Shown piece by piece: positions 1 through 8,582 of a stretch of 64,000 bases of DNA (positions within the stretch are counted from its first letter, which is position 1; every line of letters starts with the position of its first letter). The stretch covers positions 434,001-498,000 of the forward strand of contig OX044367.1 in the NCBI GenBank assembly GCA_943846785.1. Reading direction: 5' to 3'. Position numbers and translations under genes: made by a program. The DNA comes from SCGC-AAA076-P13 sp905478035 (GTDB lineage: Bacteria > Pseudomonadota > Gammaproteobacteria > Magnimaribacterales > D2472). Below the pieces are notes generated by a model, which was given only the letters and a program-made list of their open reading frames with translations, did not search any database and had not been told where the DNA came from.

Positions 1-92
1 CTATCATCTGGCGTTGCTTTGAATGTATTGTTTTCTATCCACTCACGTTGGATATTTTGTTCAATTTCTGTTGGATTATATTCAGGTTTCAT
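1..92 (-). CDS. leuS: Leucyl-tRNA synthetase, N-terminal fragment cut by the window edge
   Basis: Only the first 30 or so codons are present. Reading from the ATG at 92, the protein begins MKPEYNPTEIEQNIQREW, which matches the family pattern of LeuRS N-termini (a YxPxEIExxxQxxW stretch before the catalytic domain). The enzyme charges tRNA-Leu. The start overlaps the end of accC by 11 bases, so the two are probably co-transcribed. Identification rests on a short segment; the catalytic HIGH and KMSKS motifs lie outside the window. Confidence 0.8.
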   Translation of the reverse strand, partial: MKPEYNPTEIEQNIQREWIENNTFKATPDD

Positions 93-1431
93 TTTTCAAG
101 AACTCACCTTCAAGGTAATTAATAGTATGTTTATTTTCTTTAAATATTTTGTCTTGAAGAATTTTCTGATGAAGAGGATGATTGGTTTTAATTCCTTCAA
201 TAAAAAATTCATCAAGCGCACTAAGCATTCTCTTTATAGCAGAGCTCCTTGAGTTTGCCTGTGTGATAATCTTGGCCAATAATGAATCATAATAAGGCGG
301 TACCTTATATCCTCCGTAAATATGAGAATCGTACCTTATTCCAAAGCCACCAGCTGTATGCATCTTTGTTATTGTTCCTGGAGATGGTTGAAAGGTCTCA
401 GGATCTTCTGCATTAATTCTGCATTCTAGAGAATGGCCATGAAAGCTTATATCATTTTGATCTAGTTCAATTGGCATTTCTAGAGCTATTCTGAGCTGAG
501 CCTTAACTAAATCAAATCCTGTTATCATTTCAGTTACTGGATGCTCTACTTGAATTCTTGTATTCATTTCTATGAAATAAAATTGATCTTTTTCATATAG
601 GAATTCAATAGTACCTACTCCTTCATATTTAATTTCTTCACATAAATTTACACATGCCTTAAGAGTTTTTTCTAGGGAGTCTTCATTGATATTAAGGGCT
701 GGTGCTTCTTCAATTATTTTTTGATGTCTTCTTTGCATGCTGCAATCCCTAGTGCCTAAGTGAATTGCTTTTCCTTTTCCATCACCAACTATTTGAACTT
801 CTATATGTCTAGGATTTGCAATAAATTTTTCAAGATATATTGTTTCATTTCCAAATCCATTTTTTGCTTCTTGTTTTGTTATTTCTGCATGACCGATTAA
901 ATCCTCTTCTCTTTCAACAACACGCATACCTCTTCCACCACCACCAGCAGTTGCCTTAATCATAATCGGGTAACCTATATCCCTAGCAATTTTTTTAAAT
1001 TCTTCATTATCAGATGGAATTTCATCCTTAAAACCAGGGACAATTTGGATTCCAGAATTTTCAGCTAAAGTTTTTGCAGTAATTTTATCACCCATCTTAT
1101 GAATGGTATCTGAGGTTGGACCAATAAATTTGAAACCACTTTTTTCGCACATTTCAGCAAAATTATGATCTTCAGCAAGAAAGCCATAACCAGGATATAT
1201 TGCATTTGCACTAGTAAGTTCAGCAGCTGAAAGAATTGCCGGAATATTTAAATAGCTTTCTGATGGTGAAGCTGGTCCAATGCAAACAGTTTCATCAGAA
1301 AATTTTAGATGTTTTAAATCTTTATCAGCTTCAGAGTATACAGAAACTGTTGAGATGCCTAGCTCTTTACAAGCTCTGATAGCTCGAAGAGCAATCTCGC
1401 CGCGATTGGCAATGAGAACTTTGTAACTCAT
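82..1431 (-). CDS. accC: Acetyl-CoA carboxylase, biotin carboxylase subunit
   Basis: 449 residues, the usual length. AccC carboxylates the biotin on AccB using ATP and bicarbonate, the first step of fatty acid synthesis in the cytoplasm. The N-terminal domain opens with KVLIANRGEIALR. The ATP-grasp glycine-rich loop is KATAGGGGRGMR near residue 160, and the carboxylase signatures FIEMNTRIQVEHPVTE (about residue 288) and EMITGFDLV follow. It lies one base downstream of accB in the order aroQ-accB-accC, which is common in gammaproteobacteria. In many relatives prmA follows accC; here leuS does. Confidence 0.97.
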   Translation of the reverse strand: MSYKVLIANRGEIALRAIRACKELGISTVSVYSEADKDLKHLKFSDETVCIGPASPSESYLNIPAILSAAELTSANAIYPGYGFLAEDHNFAEMCEKSGFKFIGPTSDTIHKMGDKITAKTLAENSGIQIVPGFKDEIPSDNEEFKKIARDIGYPIMIKATAGGGGRGMRVVEREEDLIGHAEITKQEAKNGFGNETIYLEKFIANPRHIEVQIVGDGKGKAIHLGTRDCSMQRRHQKIIEEAPALNINEDSLEKTLKACVNLCEEIKYEGVGTIEFLYEKDQFYFIEMNTRIQVEHPVTEMITGFDLVKAQLRIALEMPIELDQNDISFHGHSLECRINAEDPETFQPSPGTITKMHTAGGFGIRYDSHIYGGYKVPPYYDSLLAKIITQANSRSSAIKRMLSALDEFFIEGIKTNHPLHQKILQDKIFKENKHTINYLEGEFLKNET

Positions 1432-1432
1432 T

Positions 1433-1876
1433 TTAATTAATGGTTATAATTTTTTGTCCATACTCTACTGGACTTCCATCTTCGACATCAATACTAGTAA
1501 TTTTCCCATCAAATTCTGACTTTATTTCATTCATCATTTTCATGGCTTCAATAATGCATAGTATGTCACCAACTTTAACTATATCTCCAACTTTTATGAA
1601 AGGATCTTTATCCGGGCTAGGGCTTCTATAAAAGGTTCCAACTATTGGTGATGTGACAGCTTGACCAGAAATATTTTCTTTATCAATCACCTCGTCATCA
1701 TTTTTCTGAGATACCACTGATTCATGTTTAGTGATAATTGGAGTTGATACAAACTCTTGATGAGAACCATTGTTTCTTGAAATTCTTACAGACTCATCTC
1801 CCTGACTTACCTCAATTTCCTTGAGATCAGATTCTTGCAGCATCTCAATAAGCTTTTTAATTTTTCTAATATCCAT
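1433..1876 (-). CDS. accB: Acetyl-CoA carboxylase, biotin carboxyl carrier protein
   Basis: 147 residues. The C-terminal half is a biotinyl domain with the lipoyl/biotin attachment motif EAMKMMNEI, whose first lysine of the MKM is the biotinylated residue. The N-terminal helix region (IRKIKKLIEMLQESDLKEIEVSQG) is typical of BCCP. The linker is short and not proline/alanine-rich, unlike E. coli AccB. Its stop is immediately followed by accC, and its start touches the aroQ stop, so the three genes form an operon. BirA, encoded at 44894-45646, would be the ligase that modifies it. Confidence 0.96.
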   Translation of the reverse strand: MDIRKIKKLIEMLQESDLKEIEVSQGDESVRISRNNGSHQEFVSTPIITKHESVVSQKNDDEVIDKENISGQAVTSPIVGTFYRSPSPDKDPFIKVGDIVKVGDILCIIEAMKMMNEIKSEFDGKITSIDVEDGSPVEYGQKIITIN

Positions 1877-2317
1877 TTATTTACCTCTGTATTTTAATAT
1901 TCCTTTTGTAATAGCCTCTTCATATCCTTTAACTCCAATCCCTGTAATAACTTCCTCAGCAATATCTGATAAATATGAAAAATGCCTAAAATCTTCTCTT
2001 GAATATATATCAGAAAGATGGACTTCATAGAATGGAATCTGAACAGCAAGCAAAGCATCTCTAATAGCAATACTGGTGTGAGTATATGCCGCAGGATTAA
2101 TAACTATAAAATCTATTTTTTGTGCAATAGCATTATGAATTGATTCAATTATTTCATGCTCTGCATTACTCTGGAAAGTTAAAAGAGAACTCCCATTTAC
2201 AGTTGCATGATCTATCAAATCCTTTTCAACATTCTTTAATGACTTATTGCCATATATCTCAGACTCTCTCATGCCAAGAAGATTTAAATTTGGTCCATTA
2301 ATAAGCAATATTTTCAT
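1877..2317 (-). CDS. aroQ: 3-dehydroquinate dehydratase, type II
   Basis: 146 residues, typical for the small type II enzyme that converts 3-dehydroquinate to 3-dehydroshikimate. Seen: the N-terminal NGPNLNLLGMRE signature, the NPAAYTHTSIAIRDAL segment carrying the catalytic histidine region, and EVHLSDIYSREDFRHFSY with the conserved EVH. The start has no Shine-Dalgarno sequence; a TAAAAT hexamer ends 8 bases before the ATG on the minus strand and could be a -10 box, giving an almost leaderless message. Head of the aroQ-accB-accC operon, or second gene if the DsbD-like gene 43 bases upstream is included. Confidence 0.95.
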   Translation of the reverse strand: MKILLINGPNLNLLGMRESEIYGNKSLKNVEKDLIDHATVNGSSLLTFQSNAEHEIIESIHNAIAQKIDFIVINPAAYTHTSIAIRDALLAVQIPFYEVHLSDIYSREDFRHFSYLSDIAEEVITGIGVKGYEEAITKGILKYRGK

Positions 2318-2359
2318 TTTGAATGATTTTAACAGAAATTTACAGATTTTATAGGATTT

Positions 2360-2776
2360 TTAATAGATTTTATTTTTCTGAACTGGATAACAAAAGCCAG
2401 CCTCTGAGCATCCTTGGTAGTATATAAAAACATCTAATAAGTTCAACAAAGAATTTAATTCAGCTTTTATCTTAAAGCTATCTTTAAGAATTTTAGTTTC
2501 TCCAAAAAATTCATCTGTATATAGTTCTTCTTTAGATTCCAATATGTCAAATGGTATTGATTTTTCATTATGTTTAAGTTCTATACTTTGCAAATACATA
2601 TAATAGCCATCTTTTATGTTCCACGAGAGGAAAACTTCTCCGTCCTTATTATTAATTGATAGCTTGAATACCTCTTCAGCTACTGGAATTTTATTTTGAT
2701 TTTCAAAAAGGCTGGATGAATATAATTCAACTGCAATTAAATTGGATAGTAGTATAATTATTAATCTAATAGTCAT
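2360..2776 (-). CDS. Stand-alone DsbD N-terminal (alpha) domain protein
   Basis: 138 residues. The first 18 or so residues are hydrophobic (MTIRLIIILLSNLIAVELYS), consistent with a signal peptide, followed by one domain like the periplasmic N-terminal domain of DsbD: a GYYMYLQSIEL segment (family pattern GYYLYrdk), FGETKILKD, and YQGCSEAGFCYP, which carries the cysteine pair that relays electrons in DsbD. Full DsbD is about 560 residues with eight membrane helices and a C-terminal thioredoxin domain; both are absent and the flanks hold no remnant. It sits just upstream of aroQ, where dsbD is found in many gammaproteobacteria. Either a reduced gene kept for a periplasmic redox role or a decayed dsbD; the clean stop and intact cysteines favour a functional domain. 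Confidence 0.75.
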   Translation of the reverse strand: MTIRLIIILLSNLIAVELYSSSLFENQNKIPVAEEVFKLSINNKDGEVFLSWNIKDGYYMYLQSIELKHNEKSIPFDILESKEELYTDEFFGETKILKDSFKIKAELNSLLNLLDVFIYYQGCSEAGFCYPVQKNKIY

Positions 2777-2847
2777 ATAGACTAAAGAATAAACCCCAAA
2801 GAAGTTAAAATAAAGAGATTATTAAATAACATGCTAGATAAAAACCT

Positions 2848-3855
2848 ATGCTTCAGACTTTACTATTAAAATTTTTCTTTTATGTGCCTAAATGGCTTTT
2901 AAAGATATTTTTTTTTAAAAAAAGAAAAATAATAAGAGGACATCAATTTGATGCACAATCTGCCGCATTGTTATCAGTATTTCCAAAGACTAATCTATCC
3001 ATTCTTTTAGACACTGAAATTGCCGAGACAAGAAAGCTTCTTAATGAGAAAAGAAAAAAAAATAAATTATCTTTAACTCCTTTAGGAGAAGTTAACAAAA
3101 TAAATCATATTTTACCAAATCATCAACTGCTTCTGAGGGAATATCAGCCTTCAAAGTTAGATGAAAAAAAAGCAGTCCTATATTTTCATGGGGGAGGATA
3201 TGTCTTAAGTTCTGTTGATGGTCATGATGATATGGTTTCATATATGTCAGATAATATTGGAGTAAAATTTTATTCTTTAGACTATAGATTGGCACCAGAG
3301 AATAGTTATCCTGAATCCCTTGATGACGCATTAGAGGCATATGCATGGCTTTTAGGAAAAGGCTATAAACCTAAAGACATTTCAGTATGTGGAGATAGTG
3401 CTGGTGCACACTTGGCTGCATCGTTAGTTCATCATCTCTCTAATGAAGATATGGATATACCAGGAAGCCAGCTTCTAATATATCCAATGTGTGATCCGTC
3501 TTGCTCCTCAGAGTCCTATGAGCTTCTTTCAGAAGGTTACTTACTTACAAAAGATAATATGATTTGGTTTTGGGATAAGTTTAGAAGCTCCGAAGCAGAT
3601 AATATTAATCCAACCTTCAACCTCTTTGAATTTGATTTTGAAAAAGCTCTACCACCCACGATAATTGTTACCGGAGGCTTTGATCCATTATGTGATGATG
3701 GAGAAATATATGCATATTTATTGCATAAAGGTAAACATAATGTGAAACAATTACATTATCCAACAATGTTTCATGGTTTTGCATCAATGACTAGGTTGAA
3801 AGCAGCACAAACTGCTGTTGAGGATTTTTTAAAAGAATACAAAAAAATACTATGA
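2848..3855 (+). CDS. Alpha/beta hydrolase, hormone-sensitive lipase type esterase
   Basis: 335 residues. Seen: oxyanion-hole motif HGGGYVLSS near residue 114, nucleophile elbow GDSAGAHLAA near 185, the catalytic aspartate region GGFDPLCDDG and the histidine in MFHGFASM near the C-terminus. This is the HSL (type IV) esterase pattern. The first 30 residues are strongly hydrophobic and end in a lysine/arginine patch (FFFKKRKIIRG), suggesting a membrane anchor facing the cytoplasm. The true substrate cannot be read from the sequence. Its stop overlaps the ABC gene start (ATGA), so the two are translationally coupled. A TAGATA hexamer with TG in front lies 7 bases before the ATG, a possible extended -10 box. 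Confidence 0.88.
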   Translation: MLQTLLLKFFFYVPKWLLKIFFFKKRKIIRGHQFDAQSAALLSVFPKTNLSILLDTEIAETRKLLNEKRKKNKLSLTPLGEVNKINHILPNHQLLLREYQPSKLDEKKAVLYFHGGGYVLSSVDGHDDMVSYMSDNIGVKFYSLDYRLAPENSYPESLDDALEAYAWLLGKGYKPKDISVCGDSAGAHLAASLVHHLSNEDMDIPGSQLLIYPMCDPSCSSESYELLSEGYLLTKDNMIWFWDKFRSSEADNINPTFNLFEFDFEKALPPTIIVTGGFDPLCDDGEIYAYLLHKGKHNVKQLHYPTMFHGFASMTRLKAAQTAVEDFLKEYKKIL

Positions 3856-5450
3856 GTAAAATTTTAGAAGTAAATAATTTAAGCATTAATTTTTCAACCA
3901 GAGATGGTGTTTTTAATGCTGTAAATGATATTAGTTTTGATATTGAAAGAAATCAGACAATGGCATTGGTTGGTGAATCAGGTTCTGGTAAATCAGTAAC
4001 AGCTATGTCTATACTTCAATTACTTCAAAAACCTCAAGCCTCTTATTCTAAGGAATCTTCCATAAAATTTAATGGAGATGAAATTATAGATGCTAAATAT
4101 GAAAAACTTCTTTCTCTGAGAGGGAATATTATATCTATGATATTTCAGGAGCCAATGACTTCATTGAACCCTTATCACAGGGTTGGAAATCAAATTACTG
4201 AATCCATTCTACTACATTCAAATAAAGCAAAAAAAGAAGCAATAGATGAAGCTAAAAAACTAATGGAGCTTGTAGAAATAGATGATGTTGAAAGGCGTTT
4301 TTACTCCTATCCACATGAGCTTTCTGGCGGGCAACGTCAAAGAGTAATGATCGCTATGGCTCTTGTTAATAAACCAGAGCTATTAATTGCCGACGAGCCT
4401 ACTACTGCTCTTGATGTAACTATTCAAGCCCAAATACTTGATCTTATGTCTAAACTGAAGAGCGAACTAGGCATGTCCATACTATTTATCACTCATGATC
4501 TTGGCTTAGTTCAAGAATTTTCTGATAACGTTTGCGTTATGAAGGATGGTGAGATTGTAGAAAAAGGAAATACTATTGAAGTATTTGCTAATCCATCCCA
4601 TGAATATACAAAAAAATTATTAGATGCAGAGCCCCAGCCAAAAATAGAAAAACCTTTTAGCGATGAGCCAATAATTGAAATTGATAATTTGAATGTTTTT
4701 TATTCAATACCTTCAGCCAATTTCTTTAGAAAAAATTCTTTTCATGCTGTTAAAAATACATCATTTAACATTTATAAAAATACAACTATTGGCCTTGTTG
4801 GTGAATCTGGATCCGGAAAATCAACACTTGGCAAAGCTATAGCAAATTTAGTTGCCTATGAAGGGGATATCAAATTTAATGGAAAAAATATCAATTTAAA
4901 TTCACAAAAAGAAAATAAAGAGTTGAAAAAAAATGTTCAGATTGTATTTCAAGATCCTTATGGTTCTTTGTCTCCAAGAATGACAGTTGGTGAAATAGTT
5001 GGAGAAGGATTAGGAGTCCATTTTAAACTTTCAAAAAAAGAAAGGAATGAGAAGATTGATAAAGTTTTAGGTGATGTGGGGATAGAAATAACAGCTAAAA
5101 ATAAATATCCACATGAATTTTCAGGTGGTCAAAGACAGAGAATTGCAATTGCAAGATCTTTAATCATGAATCCTGCATTTATGATTCTTGACGAGCCAAC
5201 TTCTGCTCTTGATAGATCTATTCAAATTCAAGTTATTAAACTATTAAAGGATATTCAAAATGAATATGGCCTAACTTATCTTTTCATAAGTCATGACTTA
5301 AAAGTTATTAGATCTATGTCAGATTTTATTTTTGTTATGAAGAATGGTGAAATCGTTGAATCAGGACCTTCTCATGCAGTTTTTGAAAAACCTGAAAAAG
5401 AATATACTAAGAAACTCCTTAATGCTGCATTAAAGTATGCCTCTGAATAA
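3852..5450 (+). CDS. ABC transporter with two fused ATPase domains, oligopeptide/dipeptide type
   Basis: 532 residues holding two nucleotide-binding domains in tandem. First domain: Walker A GESGSGKS near 41, signature LSGGQRQRV near 157, Walker B ending LLIADEPTTALD. Second domain: GESGSGKS near 316, FSGGQRQRI near 426, Walker B FMILDEPTSALD. Short OppD/OppF-type C-terminal extensions follow each domain (NPSHEYTKKLL, KPEKEYTKKLL). The arrangement matches YejF/GsiA-like proteins that power dipeptide, microcin or glutathione import. No permease or binding-protein gene is nearby, so the membrane partner must be encoded elsewhere. Co-translated with the esterase upstream; ilvD follows 15 bases later. 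Confidence 0.9.
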   Translation: MSKILEVNNLSINFSTRDGVFNAVNDISFDIERNQTMALVGESGSGKSVTAMSILQLLQKPQASYSKESSIKFNGDEIIDAKYEKLLSLRGNIISMIFQEPMTSLNPYHRVGNQITESILLHSNKAKKEAIDEAKKLMELVEIDDVERRFYSYPHELSGGQRQRVMIAMALVNKPELLIADEPTTALDVTIQAQILDLMSKLKSELGMSILFITHDLGLVQEFSDNVCVMKDGEIVEKGNTIEVFANPSHEYTKKLLDAEPQPKIEKPFSDEPIIEIDNLNVFYSIPSANFFRKNSFHAVKNTSFNIYKNTTIGLVGESGSGKSTLGKAIANLVAYEGDIKFNGKNINLNSQKENKELKKNVQIVFQDPYGSLSPRMTVGEIVGEGLGVHFKLSKKERNEKIDKVLGDVGIEITAKNKYPHEFSGGQRQRIAIARSLIMNPAFMILDEPTSALDRSIQIQVIKLLKDIQNEYGLTYLFISHDLKVIRSMSDFIFVMKNGEIVESGPSHAVFEKPEKEYTKKLLNAALKYASE

Positions 5451-5465
5451 TTTAAAATTATTAAT

Positions 5466-7127
5466 ATGACAAATAGAAAATATTCAAAAGAGCTTGTAGA
5501 CGGTCCAAATCAAGCAGCATCTAGATCAATGTTAAGAGGTGTTGGTTTTACTTCTGAAGATTTCACAAAACCATTTGTAGGAATTGCCTCAACAGGAGCC
5601 AAGGTAACTCCATGCAATATGCACATCAATCAACTTTCAGAAATTGTTGAACAATCAGTTGATAGTTCCGGAGGAAAAGGAGTTCTTTTTAATACTATTA
5701 CTGTTTCAGATGGTATATCTATGGGAACGCAAGGAATGAAATATTCACTTGTATCAAGAGAGGTAATAGCAGACTCTATAGAAACTGTTGTAGGTTGTCT
5801 TGGTTATGATGGAGTCATAGCAGTAGGTGGTTGTGATAAAAATATGCCTGGATGTATTATTGGCATGGCAAGACTGAATAGGCCATCTATATTTATATAC
5901 GGTGGTTCAATAAAGCCTAGTAAGGAAAATACTGATTACGTTACTGTATGTGAAAAAACTGGAGAGTTTTCAAAGGGTGATTTGGATGAGTCTCAATTGA
6001 TACATGTAGAAAAAATATCTGTGAAGGGCCCTGGATCGTGTGGAGGTATGTATACAGCTAATACTATGGCATCTGCTATTGAGGCATTAGGTATGAGTCT
6101 CCCTGGAAGTAGCAGTCAAGATGCTATTTCTAGTGATAAAGAAAATGATTGCTCAAAAGCTGGTGAAGCAATAATGAACTTATTAGAAAAAGATATAAAA
6201 CCTTCAGATATTATGACTAAAAAAGCATTTGAAAATGCAATTACTATGGTTATCTCATTAGGTGGTTCAACAAATGCAGTCCTTCATTTATTAGCCATGG
6301 CTGATGCAATTGGTGTTGATTTAGAGCTTGATGACTTTACAAGAATAGGTAAAAAAACTCCAGTTATGGCAGATCTTAAACCTTTTGGCTCTCATTACAT
6401 GTCTGAACTTAATGCTAACGGAGGCATTCAGCCACTAATGAAAACTCTTCTTGAAGAAGGATTGCTGCACGGAGAATGCCTAACTGTAACTGGTCAGAGC
6501 TTAGCAGAAAATCTTTCTTCAGTTATGCCATATGAAAATAATCAAGACATAATTAAAGCATTTGATAATCCCATAAAAAGAAATAGCCACCTTAGAATTC
6601 TGTATGGAAATTTAGCTAAAGAGGGAGCAGTTGCAAAAATAACTGGAAAAGAAGGAACTTCCTTTGAGGGCAGTGCTAGAGTTTTTAACTCAGAGGAAGA
6701 AGGAGTGGAAGCCATCCTATCAAAATCTATAAAAGCTGGCGATGTTGTAGTAATAAGATATGAAGGACCTAAAGGAGGTCCTGGAATGCGTGAAATGCTA
6801 AAGCCAACTTCTGCAATCATGGGTCAGGGTCTTGGAGATAAAGTTGCATTCATTACCGATGGTCGTTTTTCAGGTGGAACTCATGGATTTGTTGTTGGTC
6901 ACATAACACCAGAGGCAGCTGATGGAGGGTTAATAGCAATAATTGAAGATGGCGATTCAATATTAATTGATGCAAATTCAGATAAACTAGAGCTCAATAT
7001 TTCAGAAGCTGAGATTTCAAGCAGGCTTGGTAAATGGGTTAATCCTAAGGTACCGCCAAAAAAAGGAGTTTTAGCTAAATTTGCAAGAAATGTAAAATCA
7101 GCAAGCCTTGGAGCGGTAACAGATTAA
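5466..7127 (+). CDS. ilvD: Dihydroxy-acid dehydratase
   Basis: 553 residues, usual length for the IlvD/Edd family. It dehydrates dihydroxy-isovalerate and dihydroxy-methylvalerate to the keto acids of valine and isoleucine. The iron-sulfur ligands are in place: PCNMH near residue 50, GGCDKNMPGC near 120 and GPGSCGGMYTANTM near 190. The GGSTNAVLHLLA segment and the C-terminal TDGRFSGGTHGFVVGHI are IlvD signatures. The remaining common steps are encoded at 19890-22976 (ilvB, ilvH, ilvC). Followed by hemB after 2 bases. Confidence 0.97.
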   Translation: MTNRKYSKELVDGPNQAASRSMLRGVGFTSEDFTKPFVGIASTGAKVTPCNMHINQLSEIVEQSVDSSGGKGVLFNTITVSDGISMGTQGMKYSLVSREVIADSIETVVGCLGYDGVIAVGGCDKNMPGCIIGMARLNRPSIFIYGGSIKPSKENTDYVTVCEKTGEFSKGDLDESQLIHVEKISVKGPGSCGGMYTANTMASAIEALGMSLPGSSSQDAISSDKENDCSKAGEAIMNLLEKDIKPSDIMTKKAFENAITMVISLGGSTNAVLHLLAMADAIGVDLELDDFTRIGKKTPVMADLKPFGSHYMSELNANGGIQPLMKTLLEEGLLHGECLTVTGQSLAENLSSVMPYENNQDIIKAFDNPIKRNSHLRILYGNLAKEGAVAKITGKEGTSFEGSARVFNSEEEGVEAILSKSIKAGDVVVIRYEGPKGGPGMREMLKPTSAIMGQGLGDKVAFITDGRFSGGTHGFVVGHITPEAADGGLIAIIEDGDSILIDANSDKLELNISEAEISSRLGKWVNPKVPPKKGVLAKFARNVKSASLGAVTD

Positions 7128-7129
7128 AA

Positions 7130-8128
7130 ATGTATTTTAAAAGAAAATTTCCTAATAGCAGACTTAGAAGAATGCGCTTAAATTCAAATATAAGAAATCT
7201 TATATCTGAGTTTGAATTATCTACAAATGATTTAATACAACCATTATTTATAAAAGAGGGATTAAGTGGCACTGAGCCAATAGAAAGCATGCCTGGCATT
7301 TGTAGACATGGCGAAGATTCTATTCTCTCAGAGATTGAGGCATTGCTGGAGCATGATATCAATACAGTAGCGTTATTTCCTGTCATTGAGCAATCAAAAA
7401 AAAATAGCAAAGGAGACGAGGCTCTGAATTCATCTAATTTAATGTGCCAAACTGTCAGTGAAATAAAGAAAAGATTTCCTGAAATCATTTTGATATCTGA
7501 TGTGGCATTAGATCCTTATACCGATCATGGACATGATGGACTCTTAATCAATAACTATGTTGATAATGATGAGACTCTAAACATCTTAAAACAACAATCT
7601 TTAACACTAGCACAGGCTGGTTCAGACATTATTGCTCCATCAGACATGATGGATGGAAGAATTGGTTTTATAAGAAAAGCATTAGATGAGATGGATTATA
7701 AGAATACAATTTTACTTTCATATGCTGCAAAATATAATTCAAAATTTTATGGCCCCTTTAGGGATGCAGTAAATTCAGCCTCAAGTTTAGGCAAATCATC
7801 AAAGGCTACTTATCAGATGTCTCCAAAGAATAAGAATGAAGCTATTCATGAAGTTGCTATGGATATTAATGAGGGAGCAGACATTGTCATGGTAAAGCCT
7901 GGCATGCCTTATTTGGATATAATTTCTAATATTAAAGATACTTTTAAGATACCGACTTTTGCTTATCAAGTAAGTGGAGAATACAGCATGCTTAAACTAG
8001 CAATTGATAAAGGATGGCTTGATAGTGATGTTATGTTAGAATCATTATATAGCTTCAAAAGAGCAGGAGCTGATGCAATTCTAACTTACGCAGCTAAAGA
8101 AATTTCCAAGGAGATAACAAACAAATGA
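7130..8128 (+). CDS. hemB: Delta-aminolevulinic acid dehydratase (porphobilinogen synthase)
   Basis: 332 residues. It condenses two 5-aminolevulinate molecules to porphobilinogen. The Schiff-base lysines lie in LLSYAAKYNSKFYGPFRDA and MVKPGMPYLD. In the metal site region the sequence is SDVALDPYTDHGHDG, where the zinc-type enzymes have cysteines; the aspartate-rich form is the kind that lacks the catalytic zinc and depends on magnesium, as in Pseudomonas. With hemC and hemD at 9853-11456 the window encodes three consecutive heme steps in two operons. The start overlaps nothing; the stop overlaps trxA by 4 bases. Confidence 0.96.
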   Translation: MYFKRKFPNSRLRRMRLNSNIRNLISEFELSTNDLIQPLFIKEGLSGTEPIESMPGICRHGEDSILSEIEALLEHDINTVALFPVIEQSKKNSKGDEALNSSNLMCQTVSEIKKRFPEIILISDVALDPYTDHGHDGLLINNYVDNDETLNILKQQSLTLAQAGSDIIAPSDMMDGRIGFIRKALDEMDYKNTILLSYAAKYNSKFYGPFRDAVNSASSLGKSSKATYQMSPKNKNEAIHEVAMDINEGADIVMVKPGMPYLDIISNIKDTFKIPTFAYQVSGEYSMLKLAIDKGWLDSDVMLESLYSFKRAGADAILTYAAKEISKEITNK

Positions 8129-8451
8129 GCAAAGTGATAGAAATTCGTGACGAAGAAAATTTTAATAATGATGTTTTAAATTCAGAAATGCCAGTACTGG
8201 TAGACTTTTGGGCGGAATGGTGTGGGCCATGTAAACAGCTTGCTCCCACTGTTGCAGAAATTGCTTTTGAAAAATCAGAAACCTTGAAAGTATGCAAAAT
8301 GGATGTAGATTCTAACAGAGAGATTGCAGCCAAATATGGTATTAGATCAATTCCATCATTAATTATTTTTAAAAATGGTGAGCCTGCTGGCGTTGAAGTT
8401 GGGGCTCTAACAAAACAACAATTAGAGGACTTTATTAGCACTAACATATAG
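8125..8451 (+). CDS. trxA: Thioredoxin 1
   Basis: 108 residues, the classic single-domain thioredoxin. The active site is WAEWCGPCKQL (residues 31-41) and the cis-proline region is IRSIPSLIIFKNGE. It is a cytoplasmic disulfide reductase serving, for example, ribonucleotide reductase and MsrA (encoded at 44332-44889). The start overlaps the hemB stop in an ATGA, and rho follows after 131 bases; trxA-rho is a conserved neighbourhood in enterobacteria. Confidence 0.97.
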   Translation: MSKVIEIRDEENFNNDVLNSEMPVLVDFWAEWCGPCKQLAPTVAEIAFEKSETLKVCKMDVDSNREIAAKYGIRSIPSLIIFKNGEPAGVEVGALTKQQLEDFISTNI

Positions 8452-8582
8452 TTTTAATTGATTATGCTTTGCATATTTCTAGAAATAAGACTATCATTTT
8501 ATCTCCCCAGGTTTAAAAGCCATCATTACATCAAACCTATTTTTACAAAAAAAAATTAAATTATTAGAACGGAAAAAATTAA

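Noticed and set aside
8452..8582. A riboswitch or attenuator in the rho leader
   Set aside because: I see only a weak GGTTT/AAACC pairing and no T-run terminator; nothing supports a specific element.
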